Assembly (NCBI RefSeq): GCF_000025625.1
Contig: NC_013924.1
Coordinates: forward strand, 62,001 to 126,000
DNA from: Natrialba magadii ATCC 43099
Lineage (GTDB): Archaea > Halobacteriota > Halobacteria > Halobacteriales > Natrialbaceae
Length of the DNA stretch: 64,000 nt
Direction: 5' to 3'
The notes below the pieces were generated by a model, which was given only the letters and a program-made list of their open reading frames with translations, had not been told where the DNA came from and did not search any database. A program made the translations under genes and the position numbers. Positions 18,717 through 27,137 of this stretch are shown in pieces (position 1 is the first letter of the stretch; every line of letters starts with the position of its first letter).

Positions 18717-19784
18717 GTGACGACCAACTTCTCGATCACGACAGCGGTGACTCGAATCGATCCCATATTGTTCGGCCCCGTCGTTCCCGCTGACGAGTAC
18801 CTGTTCCCGGGGTTGCCCGAACTCTGGTTCGGTATCTTGCTGTTTACCCTCGGGATGTACGTGTTTCTCGATGGCTTCGACTTCGGAATCGGCATGCTGT
18901 ACTGGACCCGCGAAGACGAAGCCGAACGCGACCTGTTGCTCTCGATTTTCGGTCCGGTCTGGGACGCAAACGAGGTGTGGCTCGTCGCGTTCGGGACGGT
19001 GCTGTTCGCCGCCTTCCCGCCGGTGTACGCCTCGTTACTCAGCGATCACTACCTCCTCGTCTTCGCGATCGTGTTCGCACTGATTCTGCGGGGGATCACT
19101 CCCGAGCTTCGCGAACAACGAGACGACCCAGAGTGGGTGCGTGCCTGTGACCGAGGTTTCGTGGCTGGCAGTACGCTCTCGCCGCTTTTCATCGGCACCC
19201 TCGCCGGAAGCTGGGTGTTCGGGACCGGTACGCTCGCGCTCCCGAGTGTCCTGACCGGTGTGGCCATCGTGTTCCTCTCGGTGGTCAGCGGGGCGGCCTA
19301 CGTCGCGATGAAGACATCTGGCACGTTCCGTGAAGAGATGGTCAGATACGGACTGTACGCCGCCGGTGGCTATCTACTCAGCGTCGTCCTGTTGCTCGCA
19401 ACCGTTTTCGTCACCGACCCACTCAGCGTCCGCGGGACGCTTCTTTCGACTCCGGTTCTGGTGGTCGTCCTCGCGACGGTCGTCTTCCTCGGTCTCGGCG
19501 TCGTGGCAGCAACCCGAGACACACTCGAGGTTACGTGGTGGTTTTACGCCACCGGTGGCGTCGCGTTCACGCTGATTGCGCTCGTCGCGATCTTGCTGTA
19601 CCCGGAGCTGTATCCCGCTACTGGAACGACGGTCCGTGAATCGATCGTCTCGCCGTTGGCACTCAATATCCTCTCAGTCGTCGTGATTCCGGTCCTGTTT
19701 CTCGTGTTGGCGTACTTCCGGTACCTGTATACGGTGTTTTCCGGGCCGGTCGAACACGATGATGGGTACGGAACCTCTGACTGA
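18717..19784 (+). CDS. cydB: Cytochrome bd quinol oxidase subunit II
   Basis: I place the start at the GTG at 18717, just after the cydA stop (355 residues); a GTG at 18693 inside cydA is the upstream alternative. The family motif appears as FDFGIGMLYW and VWDANEVWLVAFGTVLFAAFPP. About eight membrane segments follow. It is the partner of CydA. The last gene of the four-gene block; after it comes a 290-bp gap and then the convergent BCCP gene, marking the block edge. Confidence 0.93.
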   Translation: MTTNFSITTAVTRIDPILFGPVVPADEYLFPGLPELWFGILLFTLGMYVFLDGFDFGIGMLYWTREDEAERDLLLSIFGPVWDANEVWLVAFGTVLFAAFPPVYASLLSDHYLLVFAIVFALILRGITPELREQRDDPEWVRACDRGFVAGSTLSPLFIGTLAGSWVFGTGTLALPSVLTGVAIVFLSVVSGAAYVAMKTSGTFREEMVRYGLYAAGGYLLSVVLLLATVFVTDPLSVRGTLLSTPVLVVVLATVVFLGLGVVAATRDTLEVTWWFYATGGVAFTLIALVAILLYPELYPATGTTVRESIVSPLALNILSVVVIPVLFLVLAYFRYLYTVFSGPVEHDDGYGTSD

Positions 19785-20075
19785 CCAATAGCGGTGGTCT
19801 GGTCAGTTCGCGGCGTTTTCATTTTGTGACACGCTCGTCGTCGAAACGCCAACCCGGATGCTTGAAGACAGCGCCTACGGCCTTTTTCTGGATGGAGAGG
19901 TCGGCCAATCGTACTATACAATCTGCGCAACACGAACGCCTGGAAAAATAGAACACGGGATCGAAGACCGTGATAAGGAACAAGGAGAGGCGTTCAGTTC
20001 GAGCAATCCATCGTAGATCAAAGATGAAAGGACATCATAGCGACTCCCTCCCAGAAAGGCGTTGTCCTCGTCTCG

Positions 20076-20312
20076 TTACTCGAGTTCGACGAGTGGCTGG
20101 TCTGCCTCTATTTCAGCCTCGTTCTCGACGAGGAACTCACTCACAGTGCCGGAACTCTCAGCAGTGATCTCGTTGAAGTTCTTCATCACCTCGACGAGGC
20201 CAATCGTGTCTCCAGGTTCAACTTCGTCTCCGGGTTCGACGAAGGGTGGATCGTCCGGATCGGGCTGTCGGTAGAAGACGCCGGGCATCGGTGAATTGAT
20301 GGTCTCTGTCAT
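20076..20312 (-). CDS. Biotin carboxyl carrier protein (short)
   Basis: A 78-residue single biotinyl domain. The biotinylated lysine is Lys44 in LVEVMKNFNEI, a variant of the usual EAMKM hairpin; the Met before Lys is the hallmark of biotin rather than lipoyl carriers. The Ala/Pro-rich linker typical of longer BCCPs is absent. It lies 75 bp after pxpC on the same strand. The biotin carboxylase that would load it is at 12.6-13.9 kb on the other strand. Confidence 0.88.
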   Translation of the reverse strand: MTETINSPMPGVFYRQPDPDDPPFVEPGDEVEPGDTIGLVEVMKNFNEITAESSGTVSEFLVENEAEIEADQPLVELE

Positions 20313-20387
20313 GGGTTATTTATTGAGTCTCGTTTGATTATGCTTTTCGATTCGACCAGTGTTCGGTGAGCGATACAGATACTCGAC

Positions 20388-21365
20388 TCAGATCTCACTT
20401 CTGATTTCGGAACGGATCTGTTCGAGTTGGTCTTCCTGTTCGTTGCGGGCGTCGAGTGCCGCTTCGACATCGACTTCCTCGAAGTAGACGGATTTGTGGG
20501 TCTGTCGCTGTGAGAGGCGGCCACGGTCAGTGCTGATAACTGTGCCGACAGTTGCGTACCCGCCACCTGTGACTGCGTCCTGCATGAGCACAATCGGGCT
20601 CTGTGGCACCTGAATCGACCCAACTGGATAGCCGAGGTCGACGACGTTCGACGGGTCAGTGCCGGCACCAAACGGCTGCTCACGCTCTTTGAACTCGAGG
20701 TCTGGCCCCTCGAGTCGATACCCGACTCGATCCGCTTCCGCAGAGACTTTCCACTCTGCGTTACAGAGTTGTTCCTTGCTCTCATCGGTCAAGCGGTAGC
20801 TGGTCAGCCCAAGTACAACACGGACAGTGTCTTCGTCCGCGTAGTTCGGGATATGTTCATCAGCAACCTGTGTACCGACGAAATCACTTGCCTCGTCAGG
20901 CTGGTCGCCAATCGAAAGCTTGTCCCCAGCTTCGAGTCCACGTCCCTCGTGGCCACCGATGCCGACCAACGTGTACGTCGATTGGCTGCCCATCACCTCG
21001 GGAACATCGATGCCGCCAGCGACGGCGAGATATGCACGCGCACCCTCGGTCGCAAATTCGAACTCGAGTTCGTCGCCGGACTCGACTGCGTGTGTCGTCC
21101 ACGTCTTGATTGGCTCACCGTTGATCGAGGGCGACATATCAGCACCGGTGACCGCGATGACAGCGTCCTCGTGGAACGTCGCTGTAATCCCCTGATAGGT
21201 CATCTCGATCGTTGAGCTGTCGGCTGCGTTGCCGACGAGGTAGTTTGCAACCGTGTGGGCGTACTGGTCCATCGCTCCTGATGGAGGCATGCCGATGTGG
21301 TACTGACCGAAACGGCCACGGTCCTGGACTGTGCTTGCGATTCCACCGTCAGAGAGTTCGATCAT
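20388..21365 (-). CDS. pxpC: 5-oxoprolinase subunit PxpC (KipA / AHS2, biotin-dependent carboxyltransferase family)
   Basis: The 325-residue protein has the AHS2/KipA signature at its N-terminus (TVQDRGRFGQYHIGMPPSGAMDQ) and LAVAGGIDVPEVMGSQSTY, and FGAGTDPSNVVDLGYPVGSIQVPQ. The same fold forms half of the carboxyltransferase domain of urea carboxylase. Its ATG overlaps the pxpB stop (ATGA). With PxpA and PxpB it makes ATP-dependent 5-oxoprolinase; the neighbouring BCCP suggests a biotin-dependent variant. Confidence 0.92.
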   Translation of the reverse strand: MIELSDGGIASTVQDRGRFGQYHIGMPPSGAMDQYAHTVANYLVGNAADSSTIEMTYQGITATFHEDAVIAVTGADMSPSINGEPIKTWTTHAVESGDELEFEFATEGARAYLAVAGGIDVPEVMGSQSTYTLVGIGGHEGRGLEAGDKLSIGDQPDEASDFVGTQVADEHIPNYADEDTVRVVLGLTSYRLTDESKEQLCNAEWKVSAEADRVGYRLEGPDLEFKEREQPFGAGTDPSNVVDLGYPVGSIQVPQSPIVLMQDAVTGGGYATVGTVISTDRGRLSQRQTHKSVYFEEVDVEAALDARNEQEDQLEQIRSEIRSEI

Positions 21366-22264
21366 TCAATCACCTCCACGAGCTGTTCGTTGTATTCGTG
21401 TGGGGATTCGAAGAACTCGTCCGTCGAGAACTCGACTGTTTCGTAGGTATACTCGTACGTTCCTGCCTCGACTTCCTCACGAATCGCATCGTACTCATCG
21501 CGATCAATCCGTCTGTAGTTCAAGATATCACCGGGGTTCGGGAGGACCATAGAGTCACCAAAGTCCGGGAGTGTCTGGTCCGTGTCAAGCACTTCGACTG
21601 GTGTTCGGCCGTACAGCTGATACCCGCCAGCTCCCTGGACAGGATAGACAACCGAGAACGCGCCGCCGAATCCGACCGCACGGCTTGGCGTGTCGGTTCG
21701 GGGCTCGACGTATTTTGGGACCTCTAACTGTTCGCTCCGGGGAACCATCTGGAAACACCACGGCAACCCAGGCACGAAACCGACCATCGTGACCATATGT
21801 GGGGCACCGACGAACGCATCGATAAAGTCCTCTGCAGAGTCAAATCCGTTGAGTTCTGCCGAGTATTCGAGATCTGTTGCGTCTGGGTCCTGGTGGCGTT
21901 CCCGGAACTCCATTACCGTCTCGTGGGTCCACGGATCCGCAAACAGGACGGGAATATCGATAATACGTGTCTCCCACTCGTAGTTCTCAATGTCAATCGA
22001 GGCTTCGATTTCTTTCAGTTCGGCAATTACCTCGTCTGGATGGATGACATCCGGATCGATACGAACCATATAGGAGGCGTTGGCCGGACAGTTCTCGACG
22101 ATTCCATCGATCTCCCGTTCGGCGACCTGTTGGGTGATCGCCATCGCCTTGAAATTGGCTGTGAAGCTCATCTCCTCCGCCAGTTCGACGAACACGTGGT
22201 CATCTGCCCCATATTCATACCGTGGGTCAGGCAGTTCGGCGGGTGTAATCCGTTCAGTTCCCAT
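21362..22264 (-). CDS. pxpB: 5-oxoprolinase subunit PxpB (KipI / AHS1)
   Basis: I use the ATG at 22264 (MGTERITPAELPDPRYEYG), 300 residues; longer in-frame starts at 22435 lie in the IS-end remnant and add unrelated sequence. AHS1/KipI features include the C-terminal MVTMVGFVPGLPWCFQMV, and the Pro/Gly-rich RAVGFGGAFSVVYPVQGAGGYQLYGRTPV. A TATA-like TGAATAAATATT (reverse strand) is centred about 36 bp before the ATG. First gene of the pxpB-pxpC-BCCP operon. Confidence 0.92.
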   Translation of the reverse strand: MGTERITPAELPDPRYEYGADDHVFVELAEEMSFTANFKAMAITQQVAEREIDGIVENCPANASYMVRIDPDVIHPDEVIAELKEIEASIDIENYEWETRIIDIPVLFADPWTHETVMEFRERHQDPDATDLEYSAELNGFDSAEDFIDAFVGAPHMVTMVGFVPGLPWCFQMVPRSEQLEVPKYVEPRTDTPSRAVGFGGAFSVVYPVQGAGGYQLYGRTPVEVLDTDQTLPDFGDSMVLPNPGDILNYRRIDRDEYDAIREEVEAGTYEYTYETVEFSTDEFFESPHEYNEQLVEVIE

Positions 22265-22294
22265 GTTGTGGGATGACGATTCAAGCTGTGTCCA

Positions 22295-22306
22295 TGAATA
22301 AATATT
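22295..22306 (-). promoter_or_regulatory. Probable TATA box of the pxpB-pxpC-BCCP operon
   Basis: On the minus strand the AT-only stretch AATATTTATTCA is centred about 36 bp before the pxpB ATG, which fits an archaeal TATA element giving a leader of under ten bases. It also argues for the 22264 start over longer ones. Confidence 0.5.
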
Positions 22307-22394
22307 GGACGATTCTTGAACAGGTTGTCTGATCTCGAACGACACCGAACGCTCCTCCAATATTGTTGAATTCATTCGGCCAGAGCGGGAGTTT

Positions 22395-22430
22395 ACGCTG
22401 AAAGCCCACGGCTTTAGCCGCGGGTTAGCT
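22395..22430. repeat. Solo IS1341/IS605-type terminal hairpin
   Basis: CTGAAAGCCCACGGC-TTTA-GCCGCGGG (stem 22405-22424, one A-C mismatch) resembles the left-end hairpin at 57.7 kb and at 7.8 kb (GAAAGCCCACG...). It lies between pxpB and a TnpB-type remnant (22.48-22.78 kb), and probably marks one edge of a decayed element. Confidence 0.55.
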
Positions 22431-22484
22431 AACACTGTTGTCTCGCCTGCTTCGTTTGGAGTTGTCTTTCAGAAGGAATGTTGT

Positions 22485-22775
22485 TCAGGTGACATCTCCT
22501 CGCCGTAAACGGAGAGGGATCGAAGATCCCTCAGGCAGTCGGGCGTAGCCCGACGACGGCGAGGCGTCCCGTCCCGCAGGTGGGATATTTGCCGGTCTAC
22601 GACACGACTTGCTCTCGCGACACATCTCGCTCTCGCGGTCGAACAAGTATGTCGATGGCTGTGCCACACAGGCGGCGGTCGAGCGGACACCAGAGTGTGA
22701 CAATCCACCGTTCTGTTGCAGTGCAGGAGTTCCCACGGTTTCACTTCCACTCTGGACGGCTGAGTTATCGTTCAC
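22485..22775 (-). pseudogene. Remnant of the 3' part of an IS1341-type TnpB element
   Basis: A minus-strand frame of about 96 codons (MNDNSAVQSGSETVGTP...) resembles, from memory, the variable C-terminal tails of haloarchaeal IS1341-type TnpB proteins; no RuvC or zinc-finger part is present. It is followed by a strongly folded stretch (22498-22564) and then AGATGTCAC, close to the AGATGTCAA that ends the intact TnpB element at 56.2 kb. The assignment rests mainly on the end sequence and structure, not on a recognised protein domain. Confidence 0.4.
22498..22564 (-). ncRNA. Three-way-junction RNA-like structure at a TnpB element end (possible reRNA scaffold)
   Basis: An outer 9-bp stem (CCTCGCCGT at 22498-22506 with ACGGCGAGG at 22556-22564) encloses two perfect hairpins: GGGATC-GAA-GATCCC (22516-22530) and GTCGGGC-GTA-GCCCGAC (22538-22554). 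This is a compact three-way junction. TnpB-associated guide RNAs (omegaRNA/reRNA; sotRNA in haloarchaea) are made from the 3' end of tnpB across the right end, so position and fold fit a relic scaffold. Transcription is not shown. Confidence 0.45.
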
Positions 22776-22846
22776 TTGACATCCTCCGTATAGAGCATTC
22801 GCACCGAAAACCCCAAGTCATTATCGAGATAATCATTAGGTAGCGT

Positions 22847-24238
22847 ATGACCTTCTACGACCGGGAGGACGAACTCGGTGCCCTGGAAACGGCGTATAAA
22901 TCGCCTGACCACGCCTTCTACGTCGTGTACGGACGCCGGCGTGTTGGCAAGACAGCGCTGCTCAAGGAATTCTGTGCTGACCGGCCGCATCTATACTATC
23001 TGGCCGCCCAGGAGGCCGAAAATCGCCAGCGTGAGAAGTTTGTCGAGCAGATCGCCGACAGCTTTGACGAACGTGTACCACGAATCGACGGCTGGGATGA
23101 CGCCTTCGAGTATCTCGGCGAGAAACTCGAAACCGAAGAAAGGGTCGTCGTTATCGACGAGTTTCCGTATTTAATCGAGGAAAACGAGTCGCTTCCGTCC
23201 TACATCCAGGCGTTCGTCGACGAGCAACTCCAGCACACCGACTCGATGCTCGTGTTGTGCGGCTCGAGTGTGAGTGTGATGGAGTCCGAGGTGCTCGGAC
23301 ACGAGAGTCCGCTGTACGGGCGTCGAACCGGACAGATCGATCTCCAGCCGTTTTCCTTCCAGCAAGCCCGCGAGGTCATCTCGTACGACATTGGCGACGC
23401 AATTCGTTCGTATTCAGTCACTGGTGGCACGCCACTGTATCTCACGCTCTTCGACTACGAGCAGTCACTAGCCGAAAACATCCAGACACACGTTCTCTCT
23501 CCGACCGCAGTCCTGTACAACGAACCAGAGTTCTTGCTCCGGACCGAACTGCGGAATCCAGCCCGGTACCTGAGCATCCTTGAGGCGGTCGCAATGGGTC
23601 ACACGACCCCGAACGAGATTTCGGGAGCCACTGGCATCGATTCGGGGCCGCTCTCGAAGTACCTCCAGACGCTTCGGCAACTCCGACTCCTCGAGCGAAC
23701 GGTTCCGGTCACGGCATCGAAACAGAAATCCAAGCGATCCCGGTATCGCGTCGCGGACGAGTTCCTCCGCTTCTGGTTCCGTTTCGTCGAACCGAATCGC
23801 TCCAGTATCGAGGAAGCACCGTCGCTCGTGTTCGATGGTACGATCGAACCTGACCTCCCCAGACACGTCGCAACGACGTTCGAAGATGTCTGTACGGAGG
23901 CCGTCTGGGAGCTAATCAGGCGCGGCGAGTTCGACCCGTACTCGGCTGTCGGCCGATGGTGGTATGGTGAAGACGAGGTCGACATTGTCGGCCTCGCACC
24001 CGACGATGACCGGCTTCTCCTCGCAGAGTGCAAGTGGACTAGCAATCCAGTTGGTCACGGCCTCGTCGACGATCTTCGAACGAAGGCTGAGAGCGTCCGC
24101 TGGGGACCCGACGATCGGACCGAACAGTTCGCTCTCTTCTCGAAAAGCGGCTTCGTCGATGAGCTGGCCGACGAACTCGACGGAACTTGGTCATTGTTCA
24201 ATCTCACTGACCTTGAGCAACTCTGTAATGGGCGGTAA
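22847..24238 (+). CDS. Archaeal ATPase-family protein with C-terminal DUF234 nuclease-like domain
   Basis: The 463-residue protein starts with FYDREDELGALETAY and a Walker A VYGRRRVGKTALLKEF, followed by Walker B VVVIDEFPYL and the sensor-like LVLCGSSVSVMES. A winged-helix segment (about 255-310) precedes a DUF234 domain whose EVDIVG...LLLAECKW looks like a PD-(D/E)xK core. Such STAND-like/MCM-relative ATPases are widespread in archaea, often multicopy, and of unknown function; a DNA- or defence-related role is suspected. It stands alone between an IS remnant and a long empty stretch, so it may have been acquired. Confidence 0.88.
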   Translation: MTFYDREDELGALETAYKSPDHAFYVVYGRRRVGKTALLKEFCADRPHLYYLAAQEAENRQREKFVEQIADSFDERVPRIDGWDDAFEYLGEKLETEERVVVIDEFPYLIEENESLPSYIQAFVDEQLQHTDSMLVLCGSSVSVMESEVLGHESPLYGRRTGQIDLQPFSFQQAREVISYDIGDAIRSYSVTGGTPLYLTLFDYEQSLAENIQTHVLSPTAVLYNEPEFLLRTELRNPARYLSILEAVAMGHTTPNEISGATGIDSGPLSKYLQTLRQLRLLERTVPVTASKQKSKRSRYRVADEFLRFWFRFVEPNRSSIEEAPSLVFDGTIEPDLPRHVATTFEDVCTEAVWELIRRGEFDPYSAVGRWWYGEDEVDIVGLAPDDDRLLLAECKWTSNPVGHGLVDDLRTKAESVRWGPDDRTEQFALFSKSGFVDELADELDGTWSLFNLTDLEQLCNGR

Positions 24239-25060
24239 CGAAACAGTCTGAAGGACCAGACGCGCTGATTGCCGACTCACGAACGAGTCGCTCACGTAGG
24301 TCGTTACTAATGATAAACTACCTGGGGTAAATGCGAAACCCTCAGAAAGGGTAACTACTATTCAAAGGTATAGTCCACGAATCACTTGAAGATGTTAGCT
24401 TGCCACGTCGGTGTGGGCGCTTGTGTTCGTTCACGAACTTTTCGATGAAACTGACGCACAACCGCCGAATCTGTCGCTAGCGAGGAGAACCGTTCAGCAT
24501 CCTCGACCAAGCGGAAGAGCATGGACGCCACAGTAGTCTGTATCGATCGGCCACGGCATCTGTCTCAATTGAACAAGATGCCGCATGCTTCCATCAAATC
24601 CCGATTATCCGTCGAACTGTCTGGTCAACATGACTTGGCGGATTTTTCGTGTGTGTGGCCACCGAGATCGGTACTCGATTTTTGATTTGCAGCAAGTTCG
24701 ACAGGATCAGCATCAGTATACCATGCGCTGGTGCCAAAGGCATATTTATATTGATTAGTATGTGGAGCATACCTTTTGGTCTCGACTGTCAAGACCTGCT
24801 AGACCGTGCTGACCTGGGTCTCGTTACGTTCCCGTCGTATTTGCCGACGTGGAGTACCTTCCAAAGAGTGCTAGCGCCAGTTACGAATCACCCTCAGTGA
24901 CCTGTTTTTCGAATCACTTGACGACTGATAATGGTGACCGGTACCGCTCTTGACTATTCTCATGTTACCCGACTGTAACGAACGCTGCGCAGACTACATC
25001 CGTTCGTCTGTCTCAGATCACAGGATCCCGTGACGCTTGAAACGAGAGGCTAGTCTGTGG
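24239..25060. other. Long intergenic region with decayed coding traces
   Basis: About 820 bp with no gene I can support. An open stretch at about 24483-24630 on the plus strand (containing FSILDQAEEHGRHSS) has coding-like composition but no start and no recognised family, and may be a relic of a transposase or other gene. A second open frame at 24649-24900 (83 codons) shows no domain. The dipeptide transporter operon ends just beyond. Confidence 0.4.
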
Positions 25061-26071
25061 TCACTCATACAAGTGACAGGCGCAGGTTCGCTTATCCTCT
25101 CGCTCACGCAGTTCGGGCTTTTCCTCTTCACAGACGGACCCGATGTACTCTGGACATCGCGGGTGGAACCGACAGCCAGTTGGCGGATCCTCTGGACTTG
25201 GTGGATTACCCTCCAGAACGATCTGGTCGTCCAGTTTCTCCTTCGAAGCGCGTGGGACCGACGAGAGCAGAGCCTGTGTGTACGGATGCTTCGGGTTGTC
25301 GAATAGTTCGTCTGTCGGTCCGACCTCGACGATCTTCCCGAGGTACATAACCGCAACGCGATCGCAAACGTGTTTTACGACGCTCATGTCGTGGTTGATC
25401 ACCAGATACGTCAGATTGTACTCGTCTTGGAGGTCGTCGAGCAAATTGAGAATCTTCGCCTGTACCGAGACGTCAAGTGCACTTGTCGGTTCGTCACAGA
25501 CGATAAAACGAGGATTAACGCTGAGCGCTCGAGCAATTGCAATTCGCTGTTGCTGTCCACCGCTGAACTCGTGCGGTGCTCGCTGGAGGTGGTCAACAGA
25601 CAGCCCAACGTCTTCGATCAGTTGCCGTGTCCTGGCTTCTCGCTCTTCTTCCGACAGGTCGGTGAGCCATTTCATCGGCTCTTCGATAACCTCGTGAACG
25701 CGCATGCGCGGATTGATGCTCGAAGCGGCATCCTGAAAGACGATCTGCATCTCCTGGCGAAGTTCACGAAGACGGTCTTTGGATGCTTCCGTGATGTCTT
25801 CACCGTCGAAAACGACCGAGCCATCGGTCGGTTCGGTCAACCGAAGCACCGATCGGCCAAACGTAGATTTCCCACAGCCAGACTCACCGACGAGACCCAG
25901 CGTCTCACCCTCCTTGATATCAAGGCTGGCGCCATCGACCGCTTTGACGTCACCGACGCGTCGATTGAGTACGCCACCGGTTACGGGGTAGTACTTTTTC
26001 AGCTCTTGAATCTCAACGAGTGTGTCGTGACGATTCGACTTGGTTTTTTGGAGGTTTTGTGCGTTAGACAT
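25061..26071 (-). CDS. dppF: Dipeptide/oligopeptide ABC transporter, ATP-binding protein (DppF/OppF type)
   Basis: The 336-residue ATPase has Walker A LVGESGCGKST, Q-loop IVFQDAASSINPRM, signature EFSGGQQQR, Walker B FIVCDEPTSALDV and switch His INHDMSVV. The C-terminus has the oligopeptide-type extension with a Cys-rich motif (CRFHPRC), found in peptide transport ATPases. It powers peptide uptake together with the DppD-like partner. The 2-bp gap to the upstream gene shows cotranscription; it is the last gene of a six-gene operon. Confidence 0.94.
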   Translation of the reverse strand: MSNAQNLQKTKSNRHDTLVEIQELKKYYPVTGGVLNRRVGDVKAVDGASLDIKEGETLGLVGESGCGKSTFGRSVLRLTEPTDGSVVFDGEDITEASKDRLRELRQEMQIVFQDAASSINPRMRVHEVIEEPMKWLTDLSEEEREARTRQLIEDVGLSVDHLQRAPHEFSGGQQQRIAIARALSVNPRFIVCDEPTSALDVSVQAKILNLLDDLQDEYNLTYLVINHDMSVVKHVCDRVAVMYLGKIVEVGPTDELFDNPKHPYTQALLSSVPRASKEKLDDQIVLEGNPPSPEDPPTGCRFHPRCPEYIGSVCEEEKPELREREDKRTCACHLYE

Positions 26072-26073
26072 GA

Positions 26074-27135
26074 TTACAGCTTAACGTCGTTTTCGGGTTG
26101 GCTTTCGAGTTTCTGTTGGAAGTCTTCGCTGTCGGTCTCCCACGGCGGACTTGTATCACTCCGCTCTGTGTAAAGATGGCAGCTGACCTTGTGGCTGGCT
26201 TCGTCTGTAACCCCACGTGGATCCGGGACGATCTGTTCGCAGGGTTCGCCGTGATGCTGTTCGCATCGCGACGCGAACGGACAGCCTGAAAGTGGTTCGT
26301 GGAAACTCGGAACCGTTCCCTCGATGACGGCGAGGCGTTCCTTTTCGGCGTCCATCTTCGGGACGCTCTCCCAGAGCTGGCGCGTGTAAGGGTGAAGCGG
26401 GTTGTCGAAGAACTCGTCGATGTCACAGGTTTCGGCGACGGTTCCGGCGTACATGACTGCGAGTCGATCGGCCAGTTCACTCACGACTGGCAGATCATGC
26501 GTGATGAAGATAATACTGGTATCGAACTCCGTTCGGAGGTCCCTGAACAACTGAAGGATCTGTGCCTGAATCGTCACGTCTAGTGCGGTTGTTGGCTCGT
26601 CTGCGATCAACAATTCCGGCTCGGTGATGAGCGCCATCGCGATCATCACGCGTTGGCGCATGCCACCCGAAAGTTCGTGTGGGTATTCGTCCAGCAACCG
26701 TTCTGCATCCGGTAGTCCACAGTCTTCGAGCGTTTCTCGAGCACGCTCTCGAGCCTCGGATTTCGAGCAGTCCGTATGGGTCAGGAGTGGTTCCATAACC
26801 TGCTTGCCGATGGTGAGTGCGGGGTTGAGCGACGTCATCGGGTCCTGATAGATCATGCTGATCCGATTCCCGCGAATCTCGTTGAGTTCGGATTCGGAAA
26901 GCGAGAGGAGATCCGTCCCGTCAAAGCGGATCTCGCCAGAGACGATTTCTGCCGGGGGCGACTGGAGCAGTCCCATCACCGACATCATCGTGACACTTTT
27001 CCCGCAACCCGATTCACCGATCACACCGAGTACTTCGTCGCGTTCGACGCTGAACGAAACGCCGTTTAACGCATGGACCATGCCCTGTTCGGTGTCGAAC
27101 CTGACGTGTAGATCGTCGATTTCTAGTAGTGCCAT
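26074..27135 (-). CDS. dppD: Dipeptide/oligopeptide ABC transporter, ATP-binding protein (DppD/OppD type)
   Basis: The 353-residue ATPase has Walker A VIGESGCGKSV, Q-loop SMIYQDPMTSLNPAL, signature HELSGGMRQR, Walker B LLIADEPTTALDV and the switch HD in FITHDLPVVSE. The C-terminal extension (CPFASRCEQH) has the Cys motif of oligopeptide-type ATPases. It pairs with the DppF-like protein to form a heterodimeric motor. It sits 2 bp from each neighbour in the operon. Confidence 0.94.
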   Translation of the reverse strand: MALLEIDDLHVRFDTEQGMVHALNGVSFSVERDEVLGVIGESGCGKSVTMMSVMGLLQSPPAEIVSGEIRFDGTDLLSLSESELNEIRGNRISMIYQDPMTSLNPALTIGKQVMEPLLTHTDCSKSEARERARETLEDCGLPDAERLLDEYPHELSGGMRQRVMIAMALITEPELLIADEPTTALDVTIQAQILQLFRDLRTEFDTSIIFITHDLPVVSELADRLAVMYAGTVAETCDIDEFFDNPLHPYTRQLWESVPKMDAEKERLAVIEGTVPSFHEPLSGCPFASRCEQHHGEPCEQIVPDPRGVTDEASHKVSCHLYTERSDTSPPWETDSEDFQQKLESQPENDVKL

Positions 27136-27137
27136 AG

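Noticed and set aside
17885-18895. 336-codon minus-strand ORF over cydA/cydB
   Set aside because: Antisense to well-supported cytochrome bd genes.
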